NCBI GenBank assembly: GCA_009917445.1
Contig: QZEE01000012.1
Span: 41,163 to 105,162, forward strand
DNA: 64,000 nucleotides
Direction of reading: 5' to 3'
Origin: a bacterium D16-76
GTDB taxonomy: Bacteria; Bacillota; Clostridia; Oscillospirales; Acutalibacteraceae
Shown: piece by piece, positions 8,367 to 16,770 of the stretch
Position numbering within the stretch: the stretch's first letter is position 1
Layout of the letters: every line of letters starts with the position of its first letter
Notes under the pieces: generated by a model
What the model saw: the letters and a program-made list of their open reading frames with translations, nothing else
The model's database searches: none
Told to the model about the DNA's origin: nothing
Translations under genes and position numbers: made by a program

Positions 8367-8798
8367 ATGCAGATTCAACAGTTGTCCGTTTTTATTGAGA
8401 ACAAGCCGGGGCGCCTGGCGGAAATTACCGAGGTGCTGGCAGGGGCCCAAATCGACATAAGGGCTATTTCGGTGGCCGATACCAGCGATTTCGGGATTCT
8501 GCGGGTCATTGTGGACCAGCCCCAGGCCGCGGTGGCGGCGCTGAAGGAGCACGGCATGACGGTGTCGCTGACCAACGTGATCGCGGTGGGGATACCGGAT
8601 GTGTCGGGGTCTTTTGCAAAAGTGGTGCGGCTGCTTTCGGACAAAGGGTTTGATTTGGAATATATGTATGCTTTCATCAGCCGGGACAAAGGCAAGGCTT
8701 TTGTTATCGTCCGGGTAGACCAGGGCCAGAAGGCCGCCGAGGCTTTGCAGGCGGACGGGTGGGAGATCCTCACCCAAGACGCGTTGAGCCATATGTGA
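8367..8798 (+). CDS. Tandem ACT-domain amino-acid-binding protein
   Basis: 143 residues made of two ACT domains: the first opens IQQLSVFIENKPGRLAEITE, the second covers about residues 70-140 (GSFAKVVRLLSDKGFDLEYM). Stand-alone double-ACT proteins bind amino acids and often act as allosteric sensors. Genes of this type commonly follow iorAB-paaK, so an aromatic amino acid sensor is a fair inference. GGAGG precedes the ATG. It is the last gene of the operon. Confidence 0.88.
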   Translation: MQIQQLSVFIENKPGRLAEITEVLAGAQIDIRAISVADTSDFGILRVIVDQPQAAVAALKEHGMTVSLTNVIAVGIPDVSGSFAKVVRLLSDKGFDLEYMYAFISRDKGKAFVIVRVDQGQKAAEALQADGWEILTQDALSHM

Positions 8799-9058
8799 GG
8801 CTGGCGGGCCTCTGCCGGCTGTAGGCCGATATGCCTGAGGGGCTTGAGGCTGCCTAAAGGGGGAAGGGGACGAGCTTCCCATTGGAGGCGCCGGGCCCGT
8901 GGCCTTCCTGATTAAAATTAGAAAAGGGAAATAGCTTGTCACCTTTTCTTGTAAAGGGAAGGCGTGGGATTATTTGTCCCTTTTTCGGCAGATTTGGGGA
9001 AACCGGCTGTTGTGAATTACTGCTATGCAAGATTATTCTTTGCGGAAAAGAATAGGAA
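8799..9058. other. Intergenic stretch without recognised gene
   Basis: After the ACT gene no reading frame with a plausible start is seen on either strand in this stretch. It ends in an intrinsic terminator at 9059-9086. It may be a long 3' untranslated region or carry an unrecognised small RNA. Confidence 0.4.
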
Positions 9059-9086
9059 AGGGCGCCCTTCGGGGCGTCCTTTTTTG
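9059..9086 (+). terminator. Intrinsic terminator
   Basis: A 9-base-pair GC-rich stem (AGGGCGCCC with GGGCGTCCT) closed by a TTCG tetraloop and followed by six T residues. It ends the aryl-acid operon, 260 bases beyond its last gene. Confidence 0.85.
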
Positions 9087-9184
9087 CTGTTTTTTGGCTG
9101 GGGCCTGCCTTTGGGCGGGCGGGACAAATAAACCCGCGCCCCCGGGCATACCTATGGGGTAGAAAACAGGAAAGGCGTGGTAGC

Positions 9185-10954
9185 ATGCGGGGAACGGGCA
9201 AAGAAAAGGCCGGGGGGCAGAGCTTCCTTTGGGGGGCGCTGGTGCTGACGGCCGGGATGGCTGTGGTGAAGGTGATCGGGGCGCTGTTTAAGGTGCCGCT
9301 GCAGCGGATTGTAGGGGAATACGGCATGGGGCTTTTTAACGTGGCCTATAATTTCTATGGGCCCATTTTCAGCCTGGCTACGGCGGGCTTCCCGGTGGCG
9401 GTGTCCCGGCTGGTGTCGGAGAGCGCCAGCCTGGGGCGCTGGAAGGACGTGGGGGAGATCAAAAAAGCGGCCATGCCTTTGTTTTTGGGGGCGGGGGCGG
9501 CGGGCACTATAGCGATCACCCTGTGCGCGCCCTTTTACTGCCGCTACGCGGTGGGCAGCCCCCAGGCCCTGCTGCCCATGCTGGCATTGGCCCCGGCGGT
9601 GCTGTTCGCCTGCGGCGGGGCGGTGTATCGGGGGTATTTTGCGGGGCTGGGGGACATGGCCCCCACAGCGGTGTCGGAGGTAGCCGAGGCGGCTATCAAG
9701 CTGGCCTTGGGGCTGTGGTGCGCGGGGGCGCTGGCCCGGGCCGGCGGGCAGGAGCTGGCCCAGTACGGCACGGTGTTCGGCATTTTGCCAGAGAGCCGAG
9801 ACGCCGGGGTGTTTTTGGTGCTGGCCTTTGGGGCGGCGGGGGCTATTTTGGGTGTGACGGCCGGGTCCTTGGGGTCCCTTTTGTACCTGTGGGCCCGGTA
9901 CGGGCTGCGGGGGCGTGTGGACCCGCGAATCGCAAAGGACGCGCCCCCGGCTGCCGGGCGGCGGGAGATACGCAGGCGGCTGCTGAAGATCACCCTGCCG
10001 GTGGCGGCGGGGTCGGTGGCCATGAACGCCGGGGGGCTTATTGACGCCACCTTTTTGCAGAACCGCCTGCAGGACATTATGGCCATAGACCCGGAGGGTT
10101 TATTAGGGGCGTACGGGGGCATGATACCCAGTGTGTACCGGGACAACCCGGGAAGCGTGCCCACCTTTTTGTACGGGTGCTACACCATGGCCCTGACCCT
10201 GTACCTGCTGGTGCCGGCCATCACCCAGGCTTTTGGGGTGAGCGCCCTGCCCGCCGTCACCCAGGCGTGGACAGAGCGGGCCCGCACCGGCCAAAAGGCG
10301 CTGGAGGCCCGGATGGCCTCGGTGCTGCGGCTGACGGGGCTGTTCTGCTTCCCGGCGGGGCTGGGGCTTACAGCCCTGAGCGCGCCTATTGTAGAGGTAC
10401 TGTACGGGGGCGGGCCCTCGGCGCCGGTGGTGGCGGGGGTGCTGCGGGTGCTGGGCCCGGCGTCCCTGTTGACGGCGCTGAGCACGCCTTTAGCCAGCAT
10501 GCTGCAGGCGGTGGGCCGGGCTGACCTGCCGGTTAAGGCGCTGGCCGGGGCTATGGGGCTGAAGATCGCCATAAACTGGGTGCTGTGCGGTGTGCCGGAA
10601 ATCAACCTGATGGGTGCGGGGGTAGGCACCCTGCTGAGCTACCTGTTTTTGGTGGGGCTTGAAATCGCCATGCTGCAAAAGGCGGCGGGGGTGCGGCTGC
10701 GGGTAAAGGCCCTTTTGGGCCCGGCCTTTGGCAGCGCCCTGCTGTGCGCGGGGGGGGCCTGGGCCGGGTACACGGCGCTGGCAAGGGCCCTGCCGGGGCG
10801 GGAGGTCCTGTGCCTGGGGGCGGCGGTGGCTTTGGGGGCTGTGCTGTACCTGTGGGGGGCTTTGCAGCTGGGGGCCGTGACGGCAAAAGATATACGCATG
10901 GTACCGGGCGGGCAAAAAATTGCAAAAACCCTTGAAAAATGGGGTGGGATATGA
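9185..10954 (+). CDS. SpoVB/YabM-type polysaccharide or lipid flippase
   Basis: A 589-residue MATE/MOP-fold membrane protein with about 14 hydrophobic segments, of the group that includes SpoVB, YabM and MurJ-like flippases. The N-terminus (SFLWGALVLTAGMAVVKVIG, then GALFKVPLQ and EYGMGLFNVAYNFY) is typical of the family. It likely flips a lipid-linked cell-wall or spore-cortex precursor across the cytoplasmic membrane. In Bacillus subtilis yabM lies just before yabN-yabO-yabP-yabQ-divIC, and the same neighbourhood follows here. A promoter for hup is embedded in its last codons. The start has only a weak purine tract upstream. Confidence 0.88.
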   Translation: MRGTGKEKAGGQSFLWGALVLTAGMAVVKVIGALFKVPLQRIVGEYGMGLFNVAYNFYGPIFSLATAGFPVAVSRLVSESASLGRWKDVGEIKKAAMPLFLGAGAAGTIAITLCAPFYCRYAVGSPQALLPMLALAPAVLFACGGAVYRGYFAGLGDMAPTAVSEVAEAAIKLALGLWCAGALARAGGQELAQYGTVFGILPESRDAGVFLVLAFGAAGAILGVTAGSLGSLLYLWARYGLRGRVDPRIAKDAPPAAGRREIRRRLLKITLPVAAGSVAMNAGGLIDATFLQNRLQDIMAIDPEGLLGAYGGMIPSVYRDNPGSVPTFLYGCYTMALTLYLLVPAITQAFGVSALPAVTQAWTERARTGQKALEARMASVLRLTGLFCFPAGLGLTALSAPIVEVLYGGGPSAPVVAGVLRVLGPASLLTALSTPLASMLQAVGRADLPVKALAGAMGLKIAINWVLCGVPEINLMGAGVGTLLSYLFLVGLEIAMLQKAAGVRLRVKALLGPAFGSALLCAGGAWAGYTALARALPGREVLCLGAAVALGAVLYLWGALQLGAVTAKDIRMVPGGQKIAKTLEKWGGI

Positions 10955-10960
10955 TATCAT
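10932..10960 (+). promoter_or_regulatory. Promoter for hup
   Basis: TTGAAA (10932-10937), 17-base spacer, TATCAT (10955-10960). It overlaps the 3' end of the flippase gene and leaves a leader of about 145 bases before the HU start. Confidence 0.7.
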
Positions 10961-11109
10961 TGCAAATGTTACGACATTTTAACCCTTTGTGGGCCAGCCG
11001 CGCTATGGGGCGCGGGGGCGGCCTACCTGACAGCCCGCCATAAAGACGCCGGCCGGCCCTGTGGCTTTGGGGGCAGGCCAGATCAAATTTATTTGGAGGT
11101 ACGTGTAAC

Positions 11110-11385
11110 ATGAATAAGTCTGAACTGATCGCCGATGTGGCCCTACGGGCCGATATCACCAAAAAAGATGCTGACGCCGCCGTCAATGCCATCATCGACT
11201 CGATTACCCACGCCCTGGAGACCGGCGACAAGGTGCAGCTGGTGGGCTTTGGCACCTTTGAGGTACGCACACGCGGCGCCCGCACGGGCCGCAACCCCCG
11301 GAACAATGAAGAAATCAGCATCCCGGAATCCAAGGCCCCGGCGTTTAAGGCTGGCAAGGCTTTGAAGGATGTTGTGAATAAGTAA
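11110..11385 (+). CDS. hup: DNA-binding protein HU
   Basis: Histone-like nucleoid protein, 91 residues. It opens [20 protein letters not shown], has the DNA-binding arm [20 protein letters not shown] at about residues 46-65, and ends [18 protein letters not shown] lies 10 bases before the ATG. It has its own promoter inside the upstream gene and is followed by a terminator. Confidence 0.97.
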   Translation: MNKSELIADVALRADITKKDADAAVNAIIDSITHALETGDKVQLVGFGTFEVRTRGARTGRNPRNNEEISIPESKAPAFKAGKALKDVVNK

Positions 11386-11405
11386 GCTTTTTCACGGCTT
11401 TAGCG

Positions 11406-11435
11406 GGCCCGGGGGTATCCGGGCCTGTTGTTTTT
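11406..11435 (+). terminator. Terminator after hup
   Basis: GGCCCGG and CCGGGCC form a 7-base-pair stem around a 6-base loop, followed by TGTTGTTTTT. Confidence 0.75.
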
Positions 11436-11462
11436 ATAGGGATTCAGGAAAGGAGAAAACCT

Positions 11463-11708
11463 ATGCGGCTGGATAAGTATTTGAAAATTTCCCGTTTGAT
11501 CAAGCGGCGTACCGTGGCAAACGAGGCCTGCGACGCGGGGCGGGTGTTTGTAAACGGCAAGCAGGCCCGGGCCTCTTACGAGGTAAAGGCAGGGGACGTG
11601 CTGGAAATCACCATGGGCGAACGGGTGCTGAAGGCGGAGGTGCTGGCGGTGACGGAATACGCCCGGAAAGAGGAAGCGGGGTCTTTGTACCGGATGATAG
11701 AGGAATAA
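11463..11708 (+). CDS. rqcP: S4-domain RNA-binding protein RqcP (YabO)
   Basis: 81 residues made of one S4 domain (MRLDKYLKISRLIKRRTVAN, then GRVFVNGKQARASYEVKAGD). RqcP/YabO assists RqcH in adding alanine tails to stalled nascent chains on 50S subunits in Firmicutes. The gene is next to yabP-yabQ-divIC as in Bacillus, which supports this over the heat-shock S4 protein HslR. GGAAAGGAG precedes the ATG. Confidence 0.9.
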   Translation: MRLDKYLKISRLIKRRTVANEACDAGRVFVNGKQARASYEVKAGDVLEITMGERVLKAEVLAVTEYARKEEAGSLYRMIEE

Positions 11709-11775
11709 CCGGCGGGGCGGAGGCATATGCATGTCTTGACTGGGGGCTCTACCCCCGGAGAAAGGGATGGAAAGC

Positions 11776-12060
11776 ATGCCAGAGACCCAAAAGCCCATGA
11801 AGCCCATGAAGCGCCACGAGCTGCGCCTAGAGGCCCGGGAACGCCTGACCGCCACGGGCATACGCCGGGTGGATTTTTTCAGCGACGAGCTGATTACGGC
11901 CCAGACCGACCTGGGGCAGCTGAACCTGAAAGGCGAAGCCCTGCACATTGAAAGCCTTTCAGCCGAAACCGGCGACATGCTGGTGCGGGGCAAGGTGGCG
12001 GCTGTATCGTACACAGAGGCCAGCCCGGCGGTGTCGTTTTTGGGCAGGCTGTTTAAATGA
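11776..12060 (+). CDS. yabP: Sporulation protein YabP
   Basis: About 94 residues, matching the YabP/YqfC family: HELRLEARERLTATGIRRVD, then FFSDELITAQTDLGQLNLKG and the C-terminal SPAVSFLGRLFK. YabP is a mother-cell sporulation protein linked to cortex formation. An ATG at 11767 touches the AAAGGG Shine-Dalgarno, so ATG 11776, nine bases from it, is the better start. The stop overlaps the yabQ start by four bases. Confidence 0.88.
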   Translation: MPETQKPMKPMKRHELRLEARERLTATGIRRVDFFSDELITAQTDLGQLNLKGEALHIESLSAETGDMLVRGKVAAVSYTEASPAVSFLGRLFK

Positions 12061-12518
12061 CTGGGGCAGGGCTGCCGGTTATCTTCCTGTGCCTGGGGAC
12101 GGGCTGCGCCCTGGGGGCGCTGTTTTTGCTGCTGAAAGCGGTGCGCCTGGCCCTGGGGGCGGGCAAATGGGCCACGGCGGGGCTGGATGTGGCCTTTGGC
12201 CTGGTGTGCGGGGGCGTGGCCTTTTTGACGGCTTTGGTGGTGGATAAGGGCCGCATGCGGTTTTTACAGGGGGCGCTGCAAATGCTGGGGGCCTGGGGCT
12301 GCGTGGCGGCGCTGGACCCCTTTATGAGCGGGCTGGGGCGGGGGGTCAGGCGCTTTTGCGGGAAGCTGGGCCGGGCCCTCTGGCGGCCGGTTCGCTGGGC
12401 GTGGGGGAAAATCCCCAAGCCGGAAAAGAAAGCCCGGCCGAAAAAGAAGGGCCCTGGGCGTAAGGGCCGGAAGGGCAAGAGGCCCAAAAAATTCAAGTGT
12501 TTGCCAAAAAAGACTTGA
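12057..12518 (+). CDS. yabQ: Spore cortex biosynthesis protein YabQ
   Basis: A 153-residue membrane protein with about four hydrophobic segments in the first 105 residues and a very basic C-terminal tail rich in Lys, Arg and Pro (KPEKKARPKKKGPGRKGRKG). Position, overlap with yabP (ATGA) and the topology fit YabQ, which is needed for the spore cortex. Direct sequence identity to YabQ is weak, so the name rests partly on context. Confidence 0.78.
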   Translation: MTGAGLPVIFLCLGTGCALGALFLLLKAVRLALGAGKWATAGLDVAFGLVCGGVAFLTALVVDKGRMRFLQGALQMLGAWGCVAALDPFMSGLGRGVRRFCGKLGRALWRPVRWAWGKIPKPEKKARPKKKGPGRKGRKGKRPKKFKCLPKKT

Positions 12519-12544
12519 AAAACTTATGTCGACTATTATATAAT
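12515..12544 (+). promoter_or_regulatory. Promoter for divIC
   Basis: TTGAAA (12515-12520), 18-base spacer, perfect TATAAT (12539-12544). It overlaps the yabQ stop and would allow vegetative expression of divIC-yabR separately from the sporulation genes. Confidence 0.75.
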
Positions 12545-12603
12545 GGGTATAGCAGGTGTCCGTGCCGCCGTGTGTTACTGGACCCGGAAAGGGGCATAGC
12601 CTT

Positions 12604-12906
12604 TTGAAAGAGAAAAAAAACCGTAAATATAAGGGCAGCCTCCTTTTGAAGTTCGCCGTATTCTGCCTGGCTGTGTTTGTGGCCGGGGTGCTTATCAGCA
12701 AGCAGCTGGAGATCGCGGAAAAGCGCCGCACCTTGGACGGCTTGCAGAAGCAGCTGGACCAGCAGTCCATACGCAATGAGGAATTGCAGGACCAGCTGGA
12801 AAACAGCAGCGGCCTGACGGAATACGCGGAAAAAAAGGCCCGGCGTGACCTGGACTATGCCCGCCCTGACGAGCGCATCTATGTGGACGTAGGGGGCGGC
12901 GAATAG
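12604..12906 (+). CDS. divIC: Septum formation initiator DivIC/FtsB family protein
   Basis: 100 residues: short basic cytoplasmic N-terminus, one membrane span (LLKFAVFCLAVFVAGVLI, about 10-28), then a coiled coil (about residues 35-70, EKRRTLDGLQKQLDQQ) and an extracytoplasmic tail ending in ARPDERIYVDV. DivIC works with DivIB/FtsQ and FtsL at the division septum. The start is a TTG at 12604, with GGAAAGGGG nine bases upstream; no ATG is better placed. The neighbours (yabP-yabQ before, yabR after) match Bacillus. Confidence 0.88.
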   Translation: MKEKKNRKYKGSLLLKFAVFCLAVFVAGVLISKQLEIAEKRRTLDGLQKQLDQQSIRNEELQDQLENSSGLTEYAEKKARRDLDYARPDERIYVDVGGGE

Positions 12907-12950
12907 CCTGTGATTCAGATTTCGGGAAGCCTAGGAGGATAAATCGGTTT

Positions 12951-13484
12951 ATGCAGCTTGAGGTTGGAGAGATCTATGAGGGTAAGGTGACCGGCATCAC
13001 CAAGTTTGGGGCGTTTGTCAGCTTTGAAGGGGGACGCACCGGCATGGTGCACATCTCAGAGGTAGCGCCGGTGTTTGTCAACGAGATCAAGGATTTTGTC
13101 ACCGAGGGGCAGACGGTGAAGGTGAAGGTGCTTTCCATCAGCGAGGAAGGGAAAGTGAGCCTGTCTATAAAAAAAGCGCTGCCAGAGGACCAGCAGCGCA
13201 GGCCCGCCCCCAAGCGCCCAGAGGGTGAGCGGGGGGACCGGGGCGGCCACGCCCGCCGGGGCCAGGGGGCCGGCCGGCCGCCCAGGGGGCCCAGGCCCGC
13301 GCCCCAGCCCAGCCCGGGGCGGCCGGGGGACTTTGAATGGCAGAGCCGCCGCAACGACAGCGGCAGCTTTGAGGACATGATGTCCCGGTTTAAGCAGACC
13401 AGCGATGAGAAGATGTCGGACCTGAAGCGGGCTACGGATTCCCGCCGGGGGGGAGGGTACTCCCGCCGGGGGCCCAAGGGCTGA
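12951..13484 (+). CDS. S1 RNA-binding domain protein (YabR-like)
   Basis: 177 residues. An S1 domain occupies residues 1-75 (EVGEIYEGKVTGITKFGAFV, MVHISEVAPVFV, KVLSISEEGKVSLSIKK). A disordered, Arg/Gly/Pro-rich linker follows, and the protein ends in RRGGGYSRRGPKG. It resembles YabR/general stress protein 13, which binds RNA or the ribosome. It is the last gene of the divIC transcript. A GGAGG lies 10 bases before the ATG. Confidence 0.88.
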   Translation: MQLEVGEIYEGKVTGITKFGAFVSFEGGRTGMVHISEVAPVFVNEIKDFVTEGQTVKVKVLSISEEGKVSLSIKKALPEDQQRRPAPKRPEGERGDRGGHARRGQGAGRPPRGPRPAPQPSPGRPGDFEWQSRRNDSGSFEDMMSRFKQTSDEKMSDLKRATDSRRGGGYSRRGPKG

Positions 13485-13615
13485 TTGAGGCAGGCACAGA
13501 TACATAGGGCAGGGCACAGCGGCTGCGCGGTGCCCTGGTAAAGTGCGCGGATGGGGGCCCAGGTTGGGCCCTTTACTCATATTTTATTCGGATATTTTGG
13601 CAAGGAGGAAGGGGC

Positions 13616-14455
13616 ATGCGCAGGATAAGTGCGGAGGAGATCTCGGCGGCGGTAGCCAAGCTGTGCGTGGAGGCAAACCGGCAGCTGCCCGGCAGCCTGG
13701 AAAAAAGGGTGCGGGAAAGCGCGGCTGGGGAGACAAGCCCGCTAGGGAAAGCCATTTTGGGGGACTTGGCGGAAAATTTGGACGCGGCCCGGGAAATGGG
13801 GGTGCCGATTTGCCAGGACACAGGCATGGCCGTGGTTTTCGCGGAAGTAGGGCAGGAGGTCTACATAGAAGGCGCTTTTGAGGAAGCGGTGCATGAGGGC
13901 GTACGCCGGGGCTATGTGGGGGGGCTTCTGCGGTGCTCGGTGGTGGCGGACCCGCTGCGCCGGGGGAACACAGGGGACAATACCCCGGCGGTGCTGCACA
14001 CGCGGCTGGTGCCGGGGGACAAGCTCACCTTGACGGTGGCCCCCAAGGGCTTTGGCAGCGAGAACATGAGCCGTCTGCGGATGCTTACGCCGGCGGCTTC
14101 CCCGGAAGACATTGTAGGCTTTGTGGCGGAAACGGTGAAGACGGCCGGGGCCAACCCCTGTCCGCCGGTGGTGCTGGGCGTGGGCATTGGGGGAGATTTT
14201 GAGATGTGCGCTTACCTGGCGAAAAAGGCCCTTTGCCGGGATGTGGACGTGAGGCACTCGGACCCCTATTATGCGGAATTGGAGAGGCGGATGCTGGAAG
14301 AGGTCAACGAGACGGGGGTGGGGCCCCAGGGTTTTGGGGGGGAAGTGACAGCGTTGTGCGTCAATATTGAAACGTACCCGACCCATATCGCAGGATTGCC
14401 GGTGGCGGTAAATGTGGGGTGCCATGTAACGCGGCATCAATCGATGACGTTGTAA
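13616..14455 (+). CDS. fumA: Class I fumarate hydratase, alpha subunit
   Basis: N-terminal half of the oxygen-sensitive 4Fe-4S fumarase (fumarate + water to malate), 279 residues, as in two-subunit enzymes. Cluster-ligand regions are visible: PICQDTGMAVVF near residue 63, RCSVVADPLRRGNTGDNTPA near 105, and NPCPPVVLGVGIGG near 180. The related tartrate dehydratase alpha subunit cannot be excluded. AAGGAGG precedes the ATG. The expected beta subunit gene is not next door; a matching one lies at 35599-36123. Confidence 0.92.
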   Translation: MRRISAEEISAAVAKLCVEANRQLPGSLEKRVRESAAGETSPLGKAILGDLAENLDAAREMGVPICQDTGMAVVFAEVGQEVYIEGAFEEAVHEGVRRGYVGGLLRCSVVADPLRRGNTGDNTPAVLHTRLVPGDKLTLTVAPKGFGSENMSRLRMLTPAASPEDIVGFVAETVKTAGANPCPPVVLGVGIGGDFEMCAYLAKKALCRDVDVRHSDPYYAELERRMLEEVNETGVGPQGFGGEVTALCVNIETYPTHIAGLPVAVNVGCHVTRHQSMTL

Positions 14456-14457
14456 GA

Positions 14458-14645
14458 AGCAAAGGAAGCGAAGCGTGGGAGTCCAGAGGGCCCATGGCCC
14501 TTTGGTGGGGGACTTGGGGGCGAAGCCCACGAGTGGGGTTTGGGGCAAGGCCCCGGGGTCTTGCCGCAGGCGCGACCTTTGCGCCGGAGGCTCTAAACAG
14601 CGTTAGCGGGGTTTGGGGTGTAACCCCAAGGTCTTGGTTAGTTTT
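14458..14645 (+). repeat. Intergenic modular repeat R2
   Basis: A GC-rich stretch of nested hairpins beginning right after the fumarase stop. Shared modules with 21214-21345 and (inverted) 50806-50890 are GTCCARAGGG, CCTTTGGYGGGGG, CTTGGGGGCG-AAGCCC and GTTTGGGGY-CCCCAAGGTCTTG. With the hpf promoter it fills the 421-base gap. No gene is seen. Confidence 0.65.
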
Positions 14646-14785
14646 TAAGTACCAATGGGGAGTGCGGGTGAGCGGTTGCCGTGTGGTGAAGGGTGCTACT
14701 GTGGGTGATGTTTGTAGGCGGCGGCTTCTTCCGGGGCGTCGGGAGGCGAATCGGCGGGGAAAATAAATAATTTTCTTAATGGGAG

Positions 14786-14814
14786 TTGCATTTTTTTATT
14801 TATTGTGCTACAAT
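14786..14814 (+). promoter_or_regulatory. Promoter for hpf
   Basis: TTGCAT (14786-14791), 17-base A/T-rich spacer, TACAAT (14809-14814). Confidence 0.75.
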
Positions 14815-14876
14815 GGAAATACAGAGAGACGGCGTCCCGGCTTTCTGAATCCGCAGCAGAAAGAAAGGTGCACACT

Positions 14877-15404
14877 ATGAAGATCACGATCGTGGGAAGA
14901 AAGGTCAATCTGCGCAGTAATTTTAAAGAGCTGGTGGAAAAAAAGCTCTCGAAATTTGACAGGATCTTCGACGACGACGCGGAGGCGGTGGTCACCGTTA
15001 CGGTGGAGCGCAACCGGCAGACCGTGGAAATCACCATAAAGCAAAGGGGGATGCTGTGCCGGGCCGAGGATACCGCTATGGAAATGAACGAGGCGCTGGA
15101 CCATGTGGTGGCGGCGCTGGGGAAACAGATCCGGCGGAACAAGACCAGGCTGGAAAAGGCCAAAAAGATGGACCCAGGGGTTGTGATTGCCGACGACTAT
15201 TACGACGAGCCGGACGAGGAAATCAAGATTACCCGCAGCAAGACCTTCTTTGTGAAGGTGATGTCGCCGGAAGAGGCCGTTATGCAGATGAACATGCTGG
15301 GGCACACGTTCTTTATGTTCCGCAACGACGAGAACGGGGAAGTAAACGTAGTGTACCGGCGCAAGGACGGCGATTACGGCCTGCTGGCGCCAGAAGGGAA
15401 ATAA
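14877..15404 (+). CDS. hpf: Ribosome hibernation promoting factor, long form
   Basis: 175 residues: an N-terminal S30AE/YfiA domain (MKITIVGRKVNLRSNFKELV to about residue 100), a linker, and the C-terminal dimerisation domain (ITRSKTFFVKVMSPEEAVMQ, then MNMLGHTFFMF). The long form joins 70S ribosomes into inactive 100S dimers in stationary phase. The ATG at 14877 is preferred because it aligns with the family start and has AGAAAGAAAGGTG upstream. It has its own promoter and terminator. Confidence 0.95.
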   Translation: MKITIVGRKVNLRSNFKELVEKKLSKFDRIFDDDAEAVVTVTVERNRQTVEITIKQRGMLCRAEDTAMEMNEALDHVVAALGKQIRRNKTRLEKAKKMDPGVVIADDYYDEPDEEIKITRSKTFFVKVMSPEEAVMQMNMLGHTFFMFRNDENGEVNVVYRRKDGDYGLLAPEGK

Positions 15405-15426
15405 AAGGTAAGCTTTTGCCTGTGTG

Positions 15427-15454
15427 GGGGAGGGCGGTGCGCCCTCCCCTTTTT
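15427..15454 (+). terminator. Terminator after hpf
   Basis: GGGGAGGGCG and CGCCCTCCCC form a 10-base-pair stem with a 3-base loop, followed by TTTTT. Confidence 0.85.
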
Positions 15455-15478
15455 GCTGCGGAGGGAAAGGAGAGCGGT

Positions 15479-16606
15479 ATGGGCTATTTAGGGGATCATC
15501 AATTTTGCGCCACGTGCCTGCTGGGGCTGGAAGGGCTGGTGGCCCAGGAGCTGCGGGACATGGGCTGCGAGGGCGTGCAGGCCGAAAACGGGCGGGTCCT
15601 GTTTGCCGGGGACGAAAGGGCCCTGGCCCGGGCCAGCCTGGGCCTGCGGTGCGCCGAACGGTTGCTGGTGCTGGTGGGGGAGTTTGAAGCCAGGAGCTTT
15701 GAAGAGCTTTTCCAGGGGGTGAAAGCCCTGGAATGGGAAGGGCTGCTGCCCAAGGACGCGCAGTTCCCGGTGAGCGGGGCCAGCCTGAACAGCCAGCTGC
15801 ACAGCGTGCCGGACTGCCAGGCCATCATCAAAAAAGCCATTGTAGAGCGGCTGGGGGCGCGGTACGGGGTGTCCTGGTTTGAAGAGACGGGGCCGGTGTA
15901 CCGGGTGCGGTTCCGGCTGATGAAGGACAAGGTGAGCCTGATGGTGGATGCCTCTGGCGCGGGGCTGCACAAGCGGGGGTACCGGCCGGCGGCTACCCAG
16001 GCGCCGATCAAGGAGACCCTGGCCGCGGCCCTGGCTATGCTGGCCCGGGTACGGCGGGACGGGCATTTTATTGACCCGTTCTGCGGGTCGGGCACGCTGC
16101 TGATTGAGGCGGCTATGCTGGCCAGGCAAATAGCCCCGGGGCTGGGCAGGCGGTTTATGGCCGAAACCTGGGCGGGGTCGGACAAAGGGCTGTGGAAGCA
16201 GGAACGCCTGGCCGCCCGGGAAAGGGTGCTGCCGGGCACGGGGTTTTCGGCGGAGGGGTTTGACATCGACCCCCAGGCCGTGGAGCTGGCGGCCCAGAAC
16301 GCGGCCCGGGCCGGGGTAGGGGGCCAGGTGCGCACGGCGGTGCGGGACATTGCGGATTTTGACGGCGCAAGCCAATATGGGTGCGTGGTGTGCAACCCGC
16401 CCTATGGGGAACGGCTGCTGGACGTGGAATCGGCCCGGGAACTGTGCAGGGTGATGGGCCGGGTGTTTGCGCGCAAGCGGGGGTGGAGCTATGGGGTCAT
16501 CACCCCGGAGGAGGACTTTGAGGAGCTGTTTGGGCGCAGGGCGGACAAGCGGCGGAAGCTTTATAATGGGATGATCAAGTGCCAGTTTTACCAGTATTTT
16601 AAGTGA
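15479..16606 (+). CDS. THUMP-domain class I SAM RNA methyltransferase (RlmL/YpsC-like)
   Basis: 375 residues: a THUMP RNA-binding region in the first 160 residues (FCATCLLGLEGLVAQELRDM), then a Rossmann methyltransferase with FIDPFCGSGTLLIEAAMLAR near residue 200, FDIDPQAVELAAQNA near 262 and the catalytic NPPYGERL near 307. The NPPY motif indicates N-methylation of a base, as in RlmL (23S m2G2445). The start ATG 15479 has GGAAAGGAG upstream. Frames extending further upstream run through hpf and are not used. Confidence 0.92.
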   Translation: MGYLGDHQFCATCLLGLEGLVAQELRDMGCEGVQAENGRVLFAGDERALARASLGLRCAERLLVLVGEFEARSFEELFQGVKALEWEGLLPKDAQFPVSGASLNSQLHSVPDCQAIIKKAIVERLGARYGVSWFEETGPVYRVRFRLMKDKVSLMVDASGAGLHKRGYRPAATQAPIKETLAAALAMLARVRRDGHFIDPFCGSGTLLIEAAMLARQIAPGLGRRFMAETWAGSDKGLWKQERLAARERVLPGTGFSAEGFDIDPQAVELAAQNAARAGVGGQVRTAVRDIADFDGASQYGCVVCNPPYGERLLDVESARELCRVMGRVFARKRGWSYGVITPEEDFEELFGRRADKRRKLYNGMIKCQFYQYFK

Positions 16607-16641
16607 GGGCCCGAGCGGGGGTTAGTTTAATAGGCAGGATG

Positions 16642-16670
16642 AGCCGTATAAACTTTAAGTTTATACGGCT
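16642..16670 (+). terminator. Palindromic hairpin after the methyltransferase gene
   Basis: A perfect 14-base inverted repeat (AGCCGTATAAACTT and complement) around one T. No long T tract follows (TTTGC), so it may be a terminator or an RNA end-stabiliser. Confidence 0.5.
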
Positions 16671-16770
16671 TTGCTGCGTTTGGGCATTTTCTGTTTAGGG
16701 GGCGCCCCTGGGTGTGACAAAATTTGAGGGCGGGGCTGTGGTATGCTGGGGAAAAAGGAGGCGCTTTCTT

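Noticed and set aside
15056..15478. Upstream extension of the RlmL-like frame
   Set aside because: It overlaps hpf in another frame and crosses the hpf terminator; the ATG at 15479 has a ribosome site and starts the THUMP domain.
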